64,000 nucleotides of DNA from an uncultured Bacteroidales bacterium (GTDB lineage: Bacteria; Bacteroidota; Bacteroidia; Bacteroidales; FEN-979), in NCBI GenBank assembly GCA_903837605.1, contig CAILVF010000053.1:1-64000 (forward strand), written 5' to 3'. The notes under the pieces were generated by a model. The model did not search any database. It saw only the letters and a list, made by a program, of their open reading frames with translations, and was not told the DNA's origin. Both the position numbers and the translations under genes were made by a program. Of the stretch, positions 53,423 through 63,267 are shown piece by piece; within the stretch, counting starts at the first letter, position 1; each line of letters opens with the position of its first letter.

Positions 53423-54658
53423 TTATGGTTTCTCTGAATTGTACATCATCTGAATTTCCTGGTCGGTCAGCGATTTATGCCAGAACCTGACATTGTCGAG
53501 AAGGCCCTTGAAATGGTTATTTGCAGGGTCGTCATAATTTGCCCATGCATCAGCAATTGTGGGATTCTCTTTATCCTGGATAAAACCAAAAACAAAGGTA
53601 TTATTCCCGGCAGCGCCGTTGTAAACAAGTCCCTGTGCTTCTGTCATCGGAGCATCATAAAGGTTGAAATCCTGCTCTTTCATCTTTTCTCCATTGAAAT
53701 ACATGGTTGCTATCTTGGTTGAAGCGGTGAAACGGCAAACAACATTCACCCATTTATTAGCAATGAGAAATTTCACCCCACCTGAATTGGTCAGGTCTTT
53801 ACAGAAAGTCCAGCCTTTCCATCCACCGTTATCTTTGGTTTTTCCATCGCCCGGGAACCAGAGGTCCTGTGAAGCGGAAGAAGTATTGGTTTTATATTGG
53901 GCGGCTAATTTACACCATGTATAATCGCCGGCAATTTCAAACTGGAAACCGTACCAGCCTGCAAGTCCCATAACAAACTGGCCATGCTTGGTTGAGTCGG
54001 CTTTTACCCAGAAAGCCAGTGTGAAATCCTGGGAATGCTCCAGGGAGTCACCTTTAGGTATTTCAATAAGAGTGGTTGCTCCGTCGAATTTGGCGGCCAT
54101 CCCTGCTGCGGGTGAGAATGAAGTGGCATAAGTAAGCCCGATCACGCCGCCAACCTTTGGGTTGTAATTATTCAGCACGTCGGAGGCGGTATTTTCAAAT
54201 GTGTAATATGCGACCATTCCATCGGGGATAAATGACCCGATCGTTGTGAAGGTCCTTACGAAAGCTGCCAGTCCCTGACCATCGGTTGAAGTGATTTTAG
54301 AAGTGAAGCCGAGTGTGTACAAAGATCCGTTGGCAAGTCCGGTAACCGGGACGATAGTAATAGTATTTCCTGAAACTGTGGCGGTTACGCTGATAACTGC
54401 TCCGTCATAGCTCCTGGTAAGAGTGATTGCGTTAGTCACACTTGCCGCGCTGACACCAACTGTAAATGTGGCGACAATCGTCGGGTTTACAGGAATATTA
54501 GAAGGCGAGGTGGCTCCATTCATATCGATGGTGCCGCACATCAGGGACGAAAGTCCGAATGCAGTGGTACTGTCACTGCTTTTCTTACAGCTGATGCCAC
54601 CAATGAGCATTACCAGTGCAAGAAGAACAACATTTAATGTTACAATCTGTTTTCTCAT
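53423..54658 (-). CDS. LamG-domain surface lipoprotein (probable surface glycan-binding protein)
   Basis: 411 residues. Lipobox IGGISC with C24. Residues ~40-140 are a Big_5-type Ig domain (NIPVNPTIVATFTVGVSAAS, then TITIVPVTGLANG) and ~150-400 a LamG/concanavalin-like jelly roll (MVAYYTFENTASDVLNN, FTLAFWVKADSTKHGQ, FKGLLDNVRFWHKSLTDQE). No catalytic residues evident. Placed directly after susD, where loci of this type carry surface glycan-binding proteins; it probably holds the polysaccharide at the cell surface. Confidence 0.8.
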   Translation of the reverse strand: MRKQIVTLNVVLLALVMLIGGISCKKSSDSTTAFGLSSLMCGTIDMNGATSPSNIPVNPTIVATFTVGVSAASVTNAITLTRSYDGAVISVTATVSGNTITIVPVTGLANGSLYTLGFTSKITSTDGQGLAAFVRTFTTIGSFIPDGMVAYYTFENTASDVLNNYNPKVGGVIGLTYATSFSPAAGMAAKFDGATTLIEIPKGDSLEHSQDFTLAFWVKADSTKHGQFVMGLAGWYGFQFEIAGDYTWCKLAAQYKTNTSSASQDLWFPGDGKTKDNGGWKGWTFCKDLTNSGGVKFLIANKWVNVVCRFTASTKIATMYFNGEKMKEQDFNLYDAPMTEAQGLVYNGAAGNNTFVFGFIQDKENPTIADAWANYDDPANNHFKGLLDNVRFWHKSLTDQEIQMMYNSEKP

Positions 54659-54697
54659 AATAATTGATTTTTTAGATGAAAAATATAAAAGAAGATG

Positions 54698-56191
54698 TTA
54701 ATAACCTGGATTCTGTGTTAATGATCCTTGTGAAATATCAATCTCGCTCTGAGGTACAGGAAGGTGTTCGTGAGTTCCTGTGATAAAGCCCAGGGGACCA
54801 AGTACGGAAGGGGCACGCCCGGTTCTTACGAGGTCCCAGAATCTCCATCCTTCCATTGCAAGTTCGTGCCTTCGTTCATTAAAGATAATATCACGGAGTT
54901 CCGACTGGTTTGTTGTTGTGATATCAGGAAGGAGGCCGCTCTGTCCCTGGCGGGCCCTGGCCCTGATCATATTAAGATAGACAAGGGCTTCGGCCGGTTT
55001 GTTGTTTTCATTGAGGGCTTCGGCCTCCATTAAAAGCACATCGGCATACCTGATCAGCCTGCGGTGATGGCCCCATTGGGTTTGTGTATTGTCCCCTGGC
55101 ACCCACACTTTACGGTTGTAGCACTGGACTTCGATAATATTGCCTGCAGAATCTTTCGTAACAGCTGGTGTGGTTCCGTCCCCTAAAATAACGATACCGT
55201 CAATAGTGTCTTTCAGGTTTATGACAGTACCTTTCAGGCGGGGATCTCCGCTTTCAAAAGAATTTGTCAGGGAGGGAGTCGGTCGGTTAAAACCCCATCC
55301 GCGATTAGGTGTTCCCCTCACTCCCTGGGTGTTTGCATACTGGTCGCCGCCGACTTCAGTTCCTTCAAACTGCAGGGCTCCAACCTCAAAAACTGATTCC
55401 TTCCCATTATTACCATTAACCCCGTTGGCGTCGATGTAATTTGCCTCAAGCTGGTATTGGTTGGAGGCAATGACCTTCAAGGCATATTCTTCGGCCTTTA
55501 CGTAATTCTTCATGAAAAGGTAAACCCTGGCCAATAAAGCCTGGGCTGCTCCCTGTGTTGCCCTTCCCATGTCGGAACCTGTATAACCACCGCGGAGCGG
55601 CAGGTGGCTTTCGGCAAACTCCAGGTCGGTGATGACCAGGTTAAAGGTTTCTGCTTCAGTGGATCTTCCAAGTTTAAGAGGAGGATTGGTAGTGGTGACA
55701 ATAGGTACACCTCCCCAGGCACGAACCATGTCGAAATAAAATAAGCCCCTGAGGAAATGGGCCTCGGCCAGGTAACGTGTTTGCAAAGCAGTGTCCATTG
55801 CGATGAGCGGAACTTTCTCAAGTACGACATTGGCGCGTTTAATGCCAACATACAATTGGTTCCACCACCTGTCGAGGCCGTCCTGGGTGGTTGTTATCTT
55901 GAATGTATCATAAGGGCCTACCGTGGCAACCTGGTCTGCTGGATTAGAACCTTTCCGTGCATCATCCGACATTATGTCAAGGATAGGATAACCTCCCGAA
56001 TGATAATACCATTCACGTGTTGTAGTATAAATGGCGTTTGTTGCAAGCAATGCATCTGATGCGGATACCGGGAATGATTCCTGGGTCATGGTTCCCTGAG
56101 GGTCTTTCTGCAGAAATTTCTTACATCCGGGGGTGATAAAGAGGCCCGAAATGAAAAGAAAGAAGACAATTGTTTTTATCGTGGGTTTCAT
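54698..56191 (-). CDS. SusD-like outer membrane lipoprotein
   Basis: 497 residues. Lipobox with C23 in LFITPGCKKF. RagB/SusD signatures: WWNQLYVGIKRANVVLEKVP, HFLRGLFYFDMVRAWGGVPI (~145-165), VYLNMIRARARQGQ and HELAMEGWRFWDLVRTG (~435-452). SusD proteins bind the glycan and act as the lid of the SusC pore. It starts 5 nt after susC, so the two are strictly coupled. Confidence 0.95.
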   Translation of the reverse strand: MKPTIKTIVFFLFISGLFITPGCKKFLQKDPQGTMTQESFPVSASDALLATNAIYTTTREWYYHSGGYPILDIMSDDARKGSNPADQVATVGPYDTFKITTTQDGLDRWWNQLYVGIKRANVVLEKVPLIAMDTALQTRYLAEAHFLRGLFYFDMVRAWGGVPIVTTTNPPLKLGRSTEAETFNLVITDLEFAESHLPLRGGYTGSDMGRATQGAAQALLARVYLFMKNYVKAEEYALKVIASNQYQLEANYIDANGVNGNNGKESVFEVGALQFEGTEVGGDQYANTQGVRGTPNRGWGFNRPTPSLTNSFESGDPRLKGTVINLKDTIDGIVILGDGTTPAVTKDSAGNIIEVQCYNRKVWVPGDNTQTQWGHHRRLIRYADVLLMEAEALNENNKPAEALVYLNMIRARARQGQSGLLPDITTTNQSELRDIIFNERRHELAMEGWRFWDLVRTGRAPSVLGPLGFITGTHEHLPVPQSEIDISQGSLTQNPGY

Positions 56192-56196
56192 AATCT

Positions 56197-59100
56197 TTAC
56201 ATTGTAATGTTAATACCAAATGCATACAAAGCAGTTACGGGATATCCGCCGTAATCAATTCCATTCGAAAGCACATCATTGCTGCCGATTTCAGGAGAGT
56301 AACCTGTGAACTTTGTTAATGTGTAAAGGTTGTCCACTTTTAAGTAGAAACGCAGCTTTTGCATATAAATTTTACTGCTGAGTCTTTGGGGAAGGGTATA
56401 CCCCAGGATCACATTTCGTATTCTTATGAAGGAGCCATCCTGGATAAAGCGGTCGGATGGTGTGTAATTATAACCTCCATAGGATGCACGTGGTTCTTTA
56501 TTACTGGTGCCGGGTCCATACCAGGCGCTGAGCACACTGGCTTCAAAGTTATAAGGATCAGGCCTTACAGCATCCTTGCCGTTGAAAATTTTATTGCCTG
56601 TCTGCCCCTGGATGTTAACCGAGAAATCAAAACCCTTGAACTCCAGGTCAAAATTAAATCCAAAGATAAATTTAGGAATAGGGGAGCCGATGTATGTGCG
56701 GTCCAGACCGTTGATAACCCCGTCATGGTTAACATCAACAAACCTGAGGTCGCCGACCCCTGCCTGCGGATCATGCGGATAGGCATTGAGTTCAGCCTGG
56801 GACTGGAATACCCCATCGGTCTTGTAACCGTAAAAAGCCCCGATTGGCAAACCAACTTTGCTTTGAGTTACGGCAACGCCATTTCCAAGGTAGCCTCCCA
56901 TTAAAACAGAATCAACTCCACTGTTGCCTCCGATTTTTAATACTTCGTTATGAATAGTGGTTCCAATGAAACTGACTCCGTATTTCAGCTGGCCGGCTTT
57001 ATCCTTCCAGCCCACGTTGAATTCGAAACCCCTGTTGAGAACAGAAGCTGCGTTAAACCTGACTTTCTGGCCAGGGCCATTGCCAAAATACCCGGGTGTT
57101 GACAACTCTACAAGGATGTCATTTGTTGTTTTATTGTAAAAGTCAAATTCCCCGGTCAGGCGATTGTTGAAAAAGCCTGTTTCAAGACCAGCATCAAACT
57201 GGGATGATACTTCCCATTTCAGGTTAGGGTTTCCGCTTACCCCGTAAGATGCTGCCGGGTAAGCTGTTGCATTTGATCCGAAGACCGCAACCATGCTGTT
57301 GTCGACTCTTGAATAACGGTCGTAATACTGAATTTTGTCATTACCGATCTGTCCCCAGCTTCCACGGATTTTAAGATTGGAAATGAAGCTGACCTTCTTC
57401 ATGAACTTCTCCTGTGAGATATTCCAGCCTGCAGCTACCGAAGGAAAGTTTGACCAGCGGTTCTGTTCGCTGAATTTGGACGATCCGTCCCTTCTGAAGG
57501 TTAATGTTGCAATATACCGCTTGTCATAGGTATAATTCACGCGGCCCAGCAGGGAGACCATCGAATAATAAGCATCCGGATCAACGCCATTGCCGATAGA
57601 ATTGATTGTGTTTACATTATTTGAAGGGTCGTATACATAGGCGGGGTTGATATACCAGAAATTGGGGCTGTCGCGGATGATGTTCCTTCCATAAAGGTTA
57701 ACCCCCTCAGAAGTAGTATTCTGCATGGTATAACCCACGACAACATTAAGAGAATGCTTATTGAAATCATGAAAATAGGTGAGCGTATTTTCCCAGAGCC
57801 ATGTAATATTATCACTCCAGTCTTTCGAGAGCCCGCTCATGAGGTTTTGCTGCTGGGAAGGAGAACCATTGGGCTCATAAACTGTGAATTTTGGTGTAAA
57901 GCTTTCTCCTTTATAATAGCCTCCGTCAACTCCGAAGCTTGATTTCAGCACGAAGGATTTCAGGAAGGTAATCTCGGCAAACATATTTCCGATTCCCCTG
58001 ACACCTTTACGGTAGTTGTTTGAATACTCCAGGTTGGCGAGGGGGTTTCCAACACCGTCAATTGCCGCGTAATTTCCATTGGCATAATATGGCTCGATAG
58101 TCGGAATTGCCCGGTAAGCCTGGTAAGTTACATCCGGTGCAATTTGCTGGGAGAATGGAGTAAGTGTAATATTTGTACCGAATTTCAGGAAAGAAGTCAG
58201 ATTAAAAGTATTATTGAATTTCACTGTAAAACGCTGGTAGTTTGATTTATCGATAATACCATCCTGATTGTAATATCCCAATCCTAAATAATATTGAACG
58301 TTTTTGGATGCCCCTGAAGCCGATACCTGGAAATTATAAACAGGAGCAATATGGAAGATCTGTTTTTGCCAGTCGGTATTCGGTACAGCGTCCACATTAT
58401 TATATGAGCCCGGATTTATCTGGTTTGCAACAACTGCAAAATCACGGCCGCTAAGCAGCTTTATATCCTTTACAACACTCTGCATTCCATATTCCCCCGT
58501 TACACTAAAGGTAGTTTTCCCTTCTATAGCAGTCCCGGTTTTGGTTGTGACCATGATTACCCCGTTAGCTCCCCGGGATCCGTAAATGGCCGTAGCGGAA
58601 GCGTCTTTAAGAACTTCCATGGATTTTATATCGGCCGAATTAAGAAATGAGATGTCGTCGAGGATCACTCCGTCAACAACATATATGGGGGAGGAGTTAT
58701 TAAAGGTCCCCACACCCCTGATCCTAACAACCGGAACTTCTCCGGGTGTCCCTGAAGTACTCATTACCTGCACCCCTGAAACTTTTCCCTGTAGGCTTTG
58801 CACGGGGTCAATGGCAGTGATCTTCATGATATCATCCGACTTAACAGTACCTACAGATCCTGTGAGGTCACTTTTCCGCATGGTACCGTACCCAACAACC
58901 ACAACTTCCTGCAAAGAAATCTTTGAGGGTTCCAGCACTACATCGATAGTTTTTTCTGTATTAATTTCCACTTCCTGGGGTGAATAGCCCACAAATGAAA
59001 ATATCAATACAGCTTTGCCTGTCTTGACCTGGATGCTGTATTTTCCGTCAATATCGGTAACGGTTCCCGTGGAGCCGTCTTTTACCCTCACTGTTGTACC

Positions 59101-59253
59101 GGGGAGTGTTTCCCTTGTGTCGGAAGTCCTGACAGTACCGGTTACAGTTCTGACCTGGGAAAAGGCCGAAGTCGCAATGACCACCAGTAAAAATGAAGTA
59201 ATCATTACCTGTTTTTGGATTGCATCGAAAAATGGCGTAAATGATTTAATCAT
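56197..59253 (-). CDS. SusC-like TonB-dependent transporter
   Basis: 1018 residues. Signal peptide (to about residue 33), carboxypeptidase-regulatory-like domain (VTGTVRTSDTRETLPGTTVR, ~37-110), plug domain (SDLTGSVGTVKSDD, VVRIRGVGTFNNSSPIYVVDG, SMEVLKDASATAIYGSRGAN), then a 22-strand barrel ending in a short aromatic strand (YAFGINITM). It carries oligosaccharides across the outer membrane with SusD. First structural gene of the locus; the 292-nt region upstream carries its putative promoter and separates it from the regulator gene. Confidence 0.96.
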   Translation of the reverse strand: MIKSFTPFFDAIQKQVMITSFLLVVIATSAFSQVRTVTGTVRTSDTRETLPGTTVRVKDGSTGTVTDIDGKYSIQVKTGKAVLIFSFVGYSPQEVEINTEKTIDVVLEPSKISLQEVVVVGYGTMRKSDLTGSVGTVKSDDIMKITAIDPVQSLQGKVSGVQVMSTSGTPGEVPVVRIRGVGTFNNSSPIYVVDGVILDDISFLNSADIKSMEVLKDASATAIYGSRGANGVIMVTTKTGTAIEGKTTFSVTGEYGMQSVVKDIKLLSGRDFAVVANQINPGSYNNVDAVPNTDWQKQIFHIAPVYNFQVSASGASKNVQYYLGLGYYNQDGIIDKSNYQRFTVKFNNTFNLTSFLKFGTNITLTPFSQQIAPDVTYQAYRAIPTIEPYYANGNYAAIDGVGNPLANLEYSNNYRKGVRGIGNMFAEITFLKSFVLKSSFGVDGGYYKGESFTPKFTVYEPNGSPSQQQNLMSGLSKDWSDNITWLWENTLTYFHDFNKHSLNVVVGYTMQNTTSEGVNLYGRNIIRDSPNFWYINPAYVYDPSNNVNTINSIGNGVDPDAYYSMVSLLGRVNYTYDKRYIATLTFRRDGSSKFSEQNRWSNFPSVAAGWNISQEKFMKKVSFISNLKIRGSWGQIGNDKIQYYDRYSRVDNSMVAVFGSNATAYPAASYGVSGNPNLKWEVSSQFDAGLETGFFNNRLTGEFDFYNKTTNDILVELSTPGYFGNGPGQKVRFNAASVLNRGFEFNVGWKDKAGQLKYGVSFIGTTIHNEVLKIGGNSGVDSVLMGGYLGNGVAVTQSKVGLPIGAFYGYKTDGVFQSQAELNAYPHDPQAGVGDLRFVDVNHDGVINGLDRTYIGSPIPKFIFGFNFDLEFKGFDFSVNIQGQTGNKIFNGKDAVRPDPYNFEASVLSAWYGPGTSNKEPRASYGGYNYTPSDRFIQDGSFIRIRNVILGYTLPQRLSSKIYMQKLRFYLKVDNLYTLTKFTGYSPEIGSNDVLSNGIDYGGYPVTALYAFGINITM

Positions 59254-59437
59254 AAGCAGTTGCTTGAATTGTTAATATTAAGGACATGAGAGTTATACAG
59301 ATAAATCAATGTAAATCAAACAATTAGGAGAATTTATTATTTCTTCAGCCAATATACAAAGGAGTTTAACTAAATGTACATCCCTGTCTTCCGCACTATT
59401 ACATCATCAGAATGAAGAGTGAAGCATACCACTACGT

Positions 59438-59445
59438 CAAATATA
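59438..59445 (-). promoter_or_regulatory. Putative -7 element (TATATTTG) of the susCD operon
   Basis: The minus strand reads TATATTTG, a match to TAnnTTTG, in the 292-nt gap before susC, giving a leader of about 180 nt. No -33 box at the usual distance. The gap otherwise shows AT-rich sequence and no clear operator. Confidence 0.33.
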
Positions 59446-59545
59446 CTTCATTTAATAAAACAACATGATAATAGTCTGATATATAGAATTAATTATTTTA
59501 TTAAATCATTCACAAATAAATTCTGTTGAAGTGGTAAAATAAATA

Positions 59546-62404
59546 TTAAAACTGCATAATAAATTCCACGAGGTTACTATCGGAGGTGAGACCAAGTCTT
59601 TTCCGGATCCTGTATCTGCGAGTTTCCACACCCCTGAAGCTGATGTTTAGCAAAGGTGCGATTTCTTTAGAGGAAAGATTAAGTTTAAGGTAAGCGCAGA
59701 GTTTTAAATCACTCTGAGTAAGGTCGGGATATGATATCTTTAAACGTTTAAAGAAGTCCTGGTGTGCCTGGTCAAATAATTCCTCAAATATTTTCCAGTC
59801 CTGATTGGTAGTCATATTCTTACTGATCAGTGAATGGATATGAGTAAAAATGTGTGACGGAAATTGATTTCCCATCAGCTTTTTCTGCTGATCAACTTCT
59901 TTCCTGATCTCAATTAGAAGTTCATTCTTTTTAATGATCGACATTGTTGAGTCGGCAAGCTGCATTGTTTTATGCTGGATCTCAGCCTGAAGTTTCTCAT
60001 TCTGTAGTTTGATAATTTCCTTTTCCGATTGTTGTCTTTCTTCAATAGCCCTGTTCTCCGCCTGTGAACGCAACTTTTCCTGACGGCGAATAAACCTTCT
60101 CCGGAAAAGGAGGGTGCTTAATAAAAATGCAAGAATTATAAGCAAAGCGTACAGCAAATAAGCTGACGTACTTTCATACCAGGCCGGGAAAATCTTAAAA
60201 CGTAAAATAATTGGTTTTGTGAACATCCCGCGTTCATCAAGTGACCTTACCATAAAACTGTAATCACCTTTTGGAAGACGGGTATAGCCAATAACTGCAT
60301 TTTCAGTAAGAGGGCTCCACTCATTATCTATGGATGAAAGCCTGTATTGGTATAAATTGCGAATATTATTGCTGTTTATATAGGTGTAATGGATTGATAC
60401 AGAATTCCATGTATGAGGAATAATAAATGGAGAACTGTCGGGAATCAACCGCTTCTTTTCACCCTTTGAATCAAGACAGAAAACATCCCTGAATATTAAT
60501 TCCGCCCTTCCCGTTTTTGCTGATAACAATCGTTTCATGTTCAGGATTGCAAACCCGTTATCAAGACAAACCAGGCTGAGTTGCTTATCCATGCGGATTA
60601 TGTTTTCATATCCCTCCATCATATGAATTCCATAGGAAGGAAGGTAAACATGCACAAGCATATTCGCCTTTCCGTTCCTGATCTCGAACAGCGCAATATC
60701 ATCTTTTTTAATAAACCAGTACCTGTTATCGAGCATGTCAACTATCCGCTTTGATGATTCAAATCCTGATAGCTGGCTGTTCAGTACCGAATAAGGCATG
60801 ATTTTGTTATTCAGATCATCCCAGGTGTATAAAAGTTTTCCGGTGGTGAAGACAATCCTGTTTTCAACCTTGAATACATGAATATTGAAATCAGAAGGGA
60901 GTCCGTCGGCCTTGCCAAATAGACGTAAATCTGTAACACTGTCAAGAGCCCGTGAAAGCCTGAGCTTATATAAGCCTTTTACAGAATGACCAATCCATAT
61001 ATTCCCAAGGTGGTCAGTTTCCAGAAAACTTGATGGCTCCTGGTATCCGTTGACCTGAAGCTGGTATGCCCATTCATTGCCTTTCTTATTGTAAATGACC
61101 AGGGGAGAATAGGTGCTCTGAATAAGATGTTCTCCATCTTCTCCTCTGAATTTCCGAAGGGTATAGCCTCCGCTGACTGCTGAAATCTTTGTCAGGCTAT
61201 TTCCTTTTACCAGGTACGTGCCGGCAGTATGTCCGCAAATCAGGTTCTCATCAAAAACCTCTAGATCCCAAACCTGTCCCTGCGAGTTCCTGACAATGCC
61301 TTTAAACCTGAAATCTGATATTGCAGGATCATACGGATAAGTAAAAATACCCCTGTTCGTCCCAACGTAGAGGATATCACCATAAAGTGCCGCAGTATAC
61401 ACTGCCCCAAGCTGCTCAAGTTTTTCCTGGTATATGCTGACCCCGGGGTCAATGGAAATCCGGTCAATCCCATTGTCAAGGCCCGCCCATATGGCTCCGT
61501 TGGCATCCGTGCAAAGTGAAAGGACCGTATTGTTCTGGAGGTGATTTTCAGTATTCAGATGGGCTATTAAATTGCCTTCAAAATCAAGAATAAAGATTCC
61601 TCTTACTATCGTTCCAACCACTATGTAATTCTTTGTTGTGATCGCATTATTGATCTGGAACTCCCTGAACAATCCCGAAGCGGCTACATTCCATGGCCTG
61701 ATGGTTTTTCCGTCGAACTGAAAGAACCCATGAGATGTGGTGCCGATCAGAAATGACCCTCCGGGAAGGGGTAGTATCGTTTTTACCTCTGTCTTTGTCA
61801 GAATCCCTGCAGAATCAACAGGTTTAAGTTTTTCATCAATGATTTCATAAAGCATACCCGCGACAGATTGAACAAAAAGCCGGTCATGAGCCTTAAGAAG
61901 AAAAATGATCGTACCCGGAACAGGAATGGAATGAATACTGTGATAGTCATAAACAAGCAGGGATGTGAAACTCTGAAAGTATATCTTCCCTTTATGCGAT
62001 ACTATTTTCCATATCTCATCATTATGCAAATTGAGGTTTTTCAATAAGGGTTTAAGGGAATGGTAGAATAATTCTCCCTTCTCGTCTTTTTCCCAGTATC
62101 CGCAATCTTCAAATGAACCGGTATATATCCGGCCGTCGGGAGAAGCATAAACCGAACGTAATACGGTCTGGTCCGGATTTTTATATAAACTCCAGTCGGT
62201 CCCGTCAAAATTCAGCAGGCCATCATTATTTGCTGCATAAATGAATCCCCTGGCATCAGATTCAATAGACCAGTTTTGATTTCCGGCATTGTAATCCTGT
62301 TTGTTATAATGAGTCACCAGGAATGAAGTTTGCCCGTGACAAAAAGAAGTTAAAGCGATAAACACCAGGGTTGATATATAATATTCTATAGAATGGTACT
62401 TCAT
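59546..62404 (-). CDS. Periplasmic-sensor transcription regulator (beta-propeller, Y_Y_Y, TM, LuxR-type HTH)
   Basis: 952 residues. Signal peptide 1-24, then a ~630-residue beta-propeller sensor with two-component-propeller type repeats (WSIESDARGFIYAANNDGLL, DANGAIWAGLDNGIDRIS, DHLGNIWIGHSVKGLYKL), a Y_Y_Y domain (NLYQYRLSSIDNEWSPLTEN, ~680-740), one membrane helix (YLLYALLIILAFLLSTLLF, ~757-776), a coiled coil (~785-850) and a GerE/LuxR-type HTH at the C-terminus (LTQSDLKLCAYLKLNLSSKEIAPLL, with GVETRRYRIRKRLGL). No kinase or receiver domain. It probably senses the imported glycan in the periplasm and turns on susCD directly from the membrane. Encoded just upstream of susC on the same strand. 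Confidence 0.87.
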   Translation of the reverse strand: MKYHSIEYYISTLVFIALTSFCHGQTSFLVTHYNKQDYNAGNQNWSIESDARGFIYAANNDGLLNFDGTDWSLYKNPDQTVLRSVYASPDGRIYTGSFEDCGYWEKDEKGELFYHSLKPLLKNLNLHNDEIWKIVSHKGKIYFQSFTSLLVYDYHSIHSIPVPGTIIFLLKAHDRLFVQSVAGMLYEIIDEKLKPVDSAGILTKTEVKTILPLPGGSFLIGTTSHGFFQFDGKTIRPWNVAASGLFREFQINNAITTKNYIVVGTIVRGIFILDFEGNLIAHLNTENHLQNNTVLSLCTDANGAIWAGLDNGIDRISIDPGVSIYQEKLEQLGAVYTAALYGDILYVGTNRGIFTYPYDPAISDFRFKGIVRNSQGQVWDLEVFDENLICGHTAGTYLVKGNSLTKISAVSGGYTLRKFRGEDGEHLIQSTYSPLVIYNKKGNEWAYQLQVNGYQEPSSFLETDHLGNIWIGHSVKGLYKLRLSRALDSVTDLRLFGKADGLPSDFNIHVFKVENRIVFTTGKLLYTWDDLNNKIMPYSVLNSQLSGFESSKRIVDMLDNRYWFIKKDDIALFEIRNGKANMLVHVYLPSYGIHMMEGYENIIRMDKQLSLVCLDNGFAILNMKRLLSAKTGRAELIFRDVFCLDSKGEKKRLIPDSSPFIIPHTWNSVSIHYTYINSNNIRNLYQYRLSSIDNEWSPLTENAVIGYTRLPKGDYSFMVRSLDERGMFTKPIILRFKIFPAWYESTSAYLLYALLIILAFLLSTLLFRRRFIRRQEKLRSQAENRAIEERQQSEKEIIKLQNEKLQAEIQHKTMQLADSTMSIIKKNELLIEIRKEVDQQKKLMGNQFPSHIFTHIHSLISKNMTTNQDWKIFEELFDQAHQDFFKRLKISYPDLTQSDLKLCAYLKLNLSSKEIAPLLNISFRGVETRRYRIRKRLGLTSDSNLVEFIMQF

Positions 62405-62448
62405 CGGATGTACAGCTCAAAACGGAAGTCTAAAATACTAAAAATTCA

Positions 62449-62456
62449 TAACTTTG
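62449..62456 (+). promoter_or_regulatory. -7 element (TAACTTTG) of the SDR gene
   Basis: TAACTTTG matches TAnnTTTG and ends 45 nt before the SDR ATG, in the divergent gap with the regulator gene. Confidence 0.42.
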
Positions 62457-62501
62457 ACGGATTCCATTTAACCATCACCTTATCAAAATCTGATTCTGAA
62501 T

Positions 62502-63260
62502 ATGAAGAAGGTCATACTAGTTACCGGCGCCACATCCGGCTTTGGAAAAGCCATCGCAATTAAATTTGCCAAAAACGGCGCCAACCTGATAATAACCGGA
62601 AGGAGACAAGAACGTTTGCTTGACCTGAAATTGAAACTTGAAAATGAATATCAGGCAGAGATCCTCCCGTTATGTTTTGATGTAAGAAATGCCCGTGAGG
62701 TTGAGAACAACATACTGGCCCTGCCCCAAAATTGGAAAGCCATTGATGTGCTTGTTAATAACGCCGGCCTTGCCGCCGGAATGCATCCCATCCATGAAGG
62801 AGTTCTTGATGACTGGGAGCGGATGATCGACACCAATATGAAAGGCCTTCTCTACATGACAAGGTTTGTGGCCCCCCTGATGGTAGCCCGCAAGAAAGGG
62901 CATATTATCAATATAGGTTCAGTTGCAGGGAAGGAAGTTTACCCGAATGGTAATGTTTACTGCGGATCAAAGTTTGGGGTGGACGCTATAACAAAGGCGA
63001 CACGGATTGACCTGGTCCAATACAATATTAAAGTTACCCAGGTTGCACCAGGTGCGGCAAACACCGAGTTCTCACTGGTCAGGTTCAACGGAGACCAGGA
63101 AAGGGCCGATAATATGTATAAGGGATTCAAACCATTGTTGGCAGAAGATATAGCTGAAACGGTTTATTATGTCACTACCTTACCCGATCATGTGAATATA
63201 AACGACCTAGTATTGATGCCCACGGCTCAGGCTTCATCGATGCATTTTTATAAGGTATAG
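62502..63260 (+). CDS. Short-chain dehydrogenase/reductase, YdfG-like
   Basis: 252 residues, classical SDR length, cytosolic. GATSGFGKAIAIKFAKNGA at the N-terminus, VLVNNAGLAAG near residue 85, catalytic Ser in NIGSVAGKEVYP and YxxxK in GNVYCGSKFGV. The closest known branch is YdfG, an NADP-dependent 3-hydroxy acid/serine dehydrogenase that also reduces malonic semialdehyde. It is divergent from the locus regulator and not obviously part of the glucan system. Confidence 0.92.
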   Translation: MKKVILVTGATSGFGKAIAIKFAKNGANLIITGRRQERLLDLKLKLENEYQAEILPLCFDVRNAREVENNILALPQNWKAIDVLVNNAGLAAGMHPIHEGVLDDWERMIDTNMKGLLYMTRFVAPLMVARKKGHIINIGSVAGKEVYPNGNVYCGSKFGVDAITKATRIDLVQYNIKVTQVAPGAANTEFSLVRFNGDQERADNMYKGFKPLLAEDIAETVYYVTTLPDHVNINDLVLMPTAQASSMHFYKV

Positions 63261-63267
63261 AAGAACG

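Noticed and set aside
56359-56904. 181-codon plus-strand open frame inside susC
   Set aside because: Antisense shadow of the TonB-dependent receptor; no family features.
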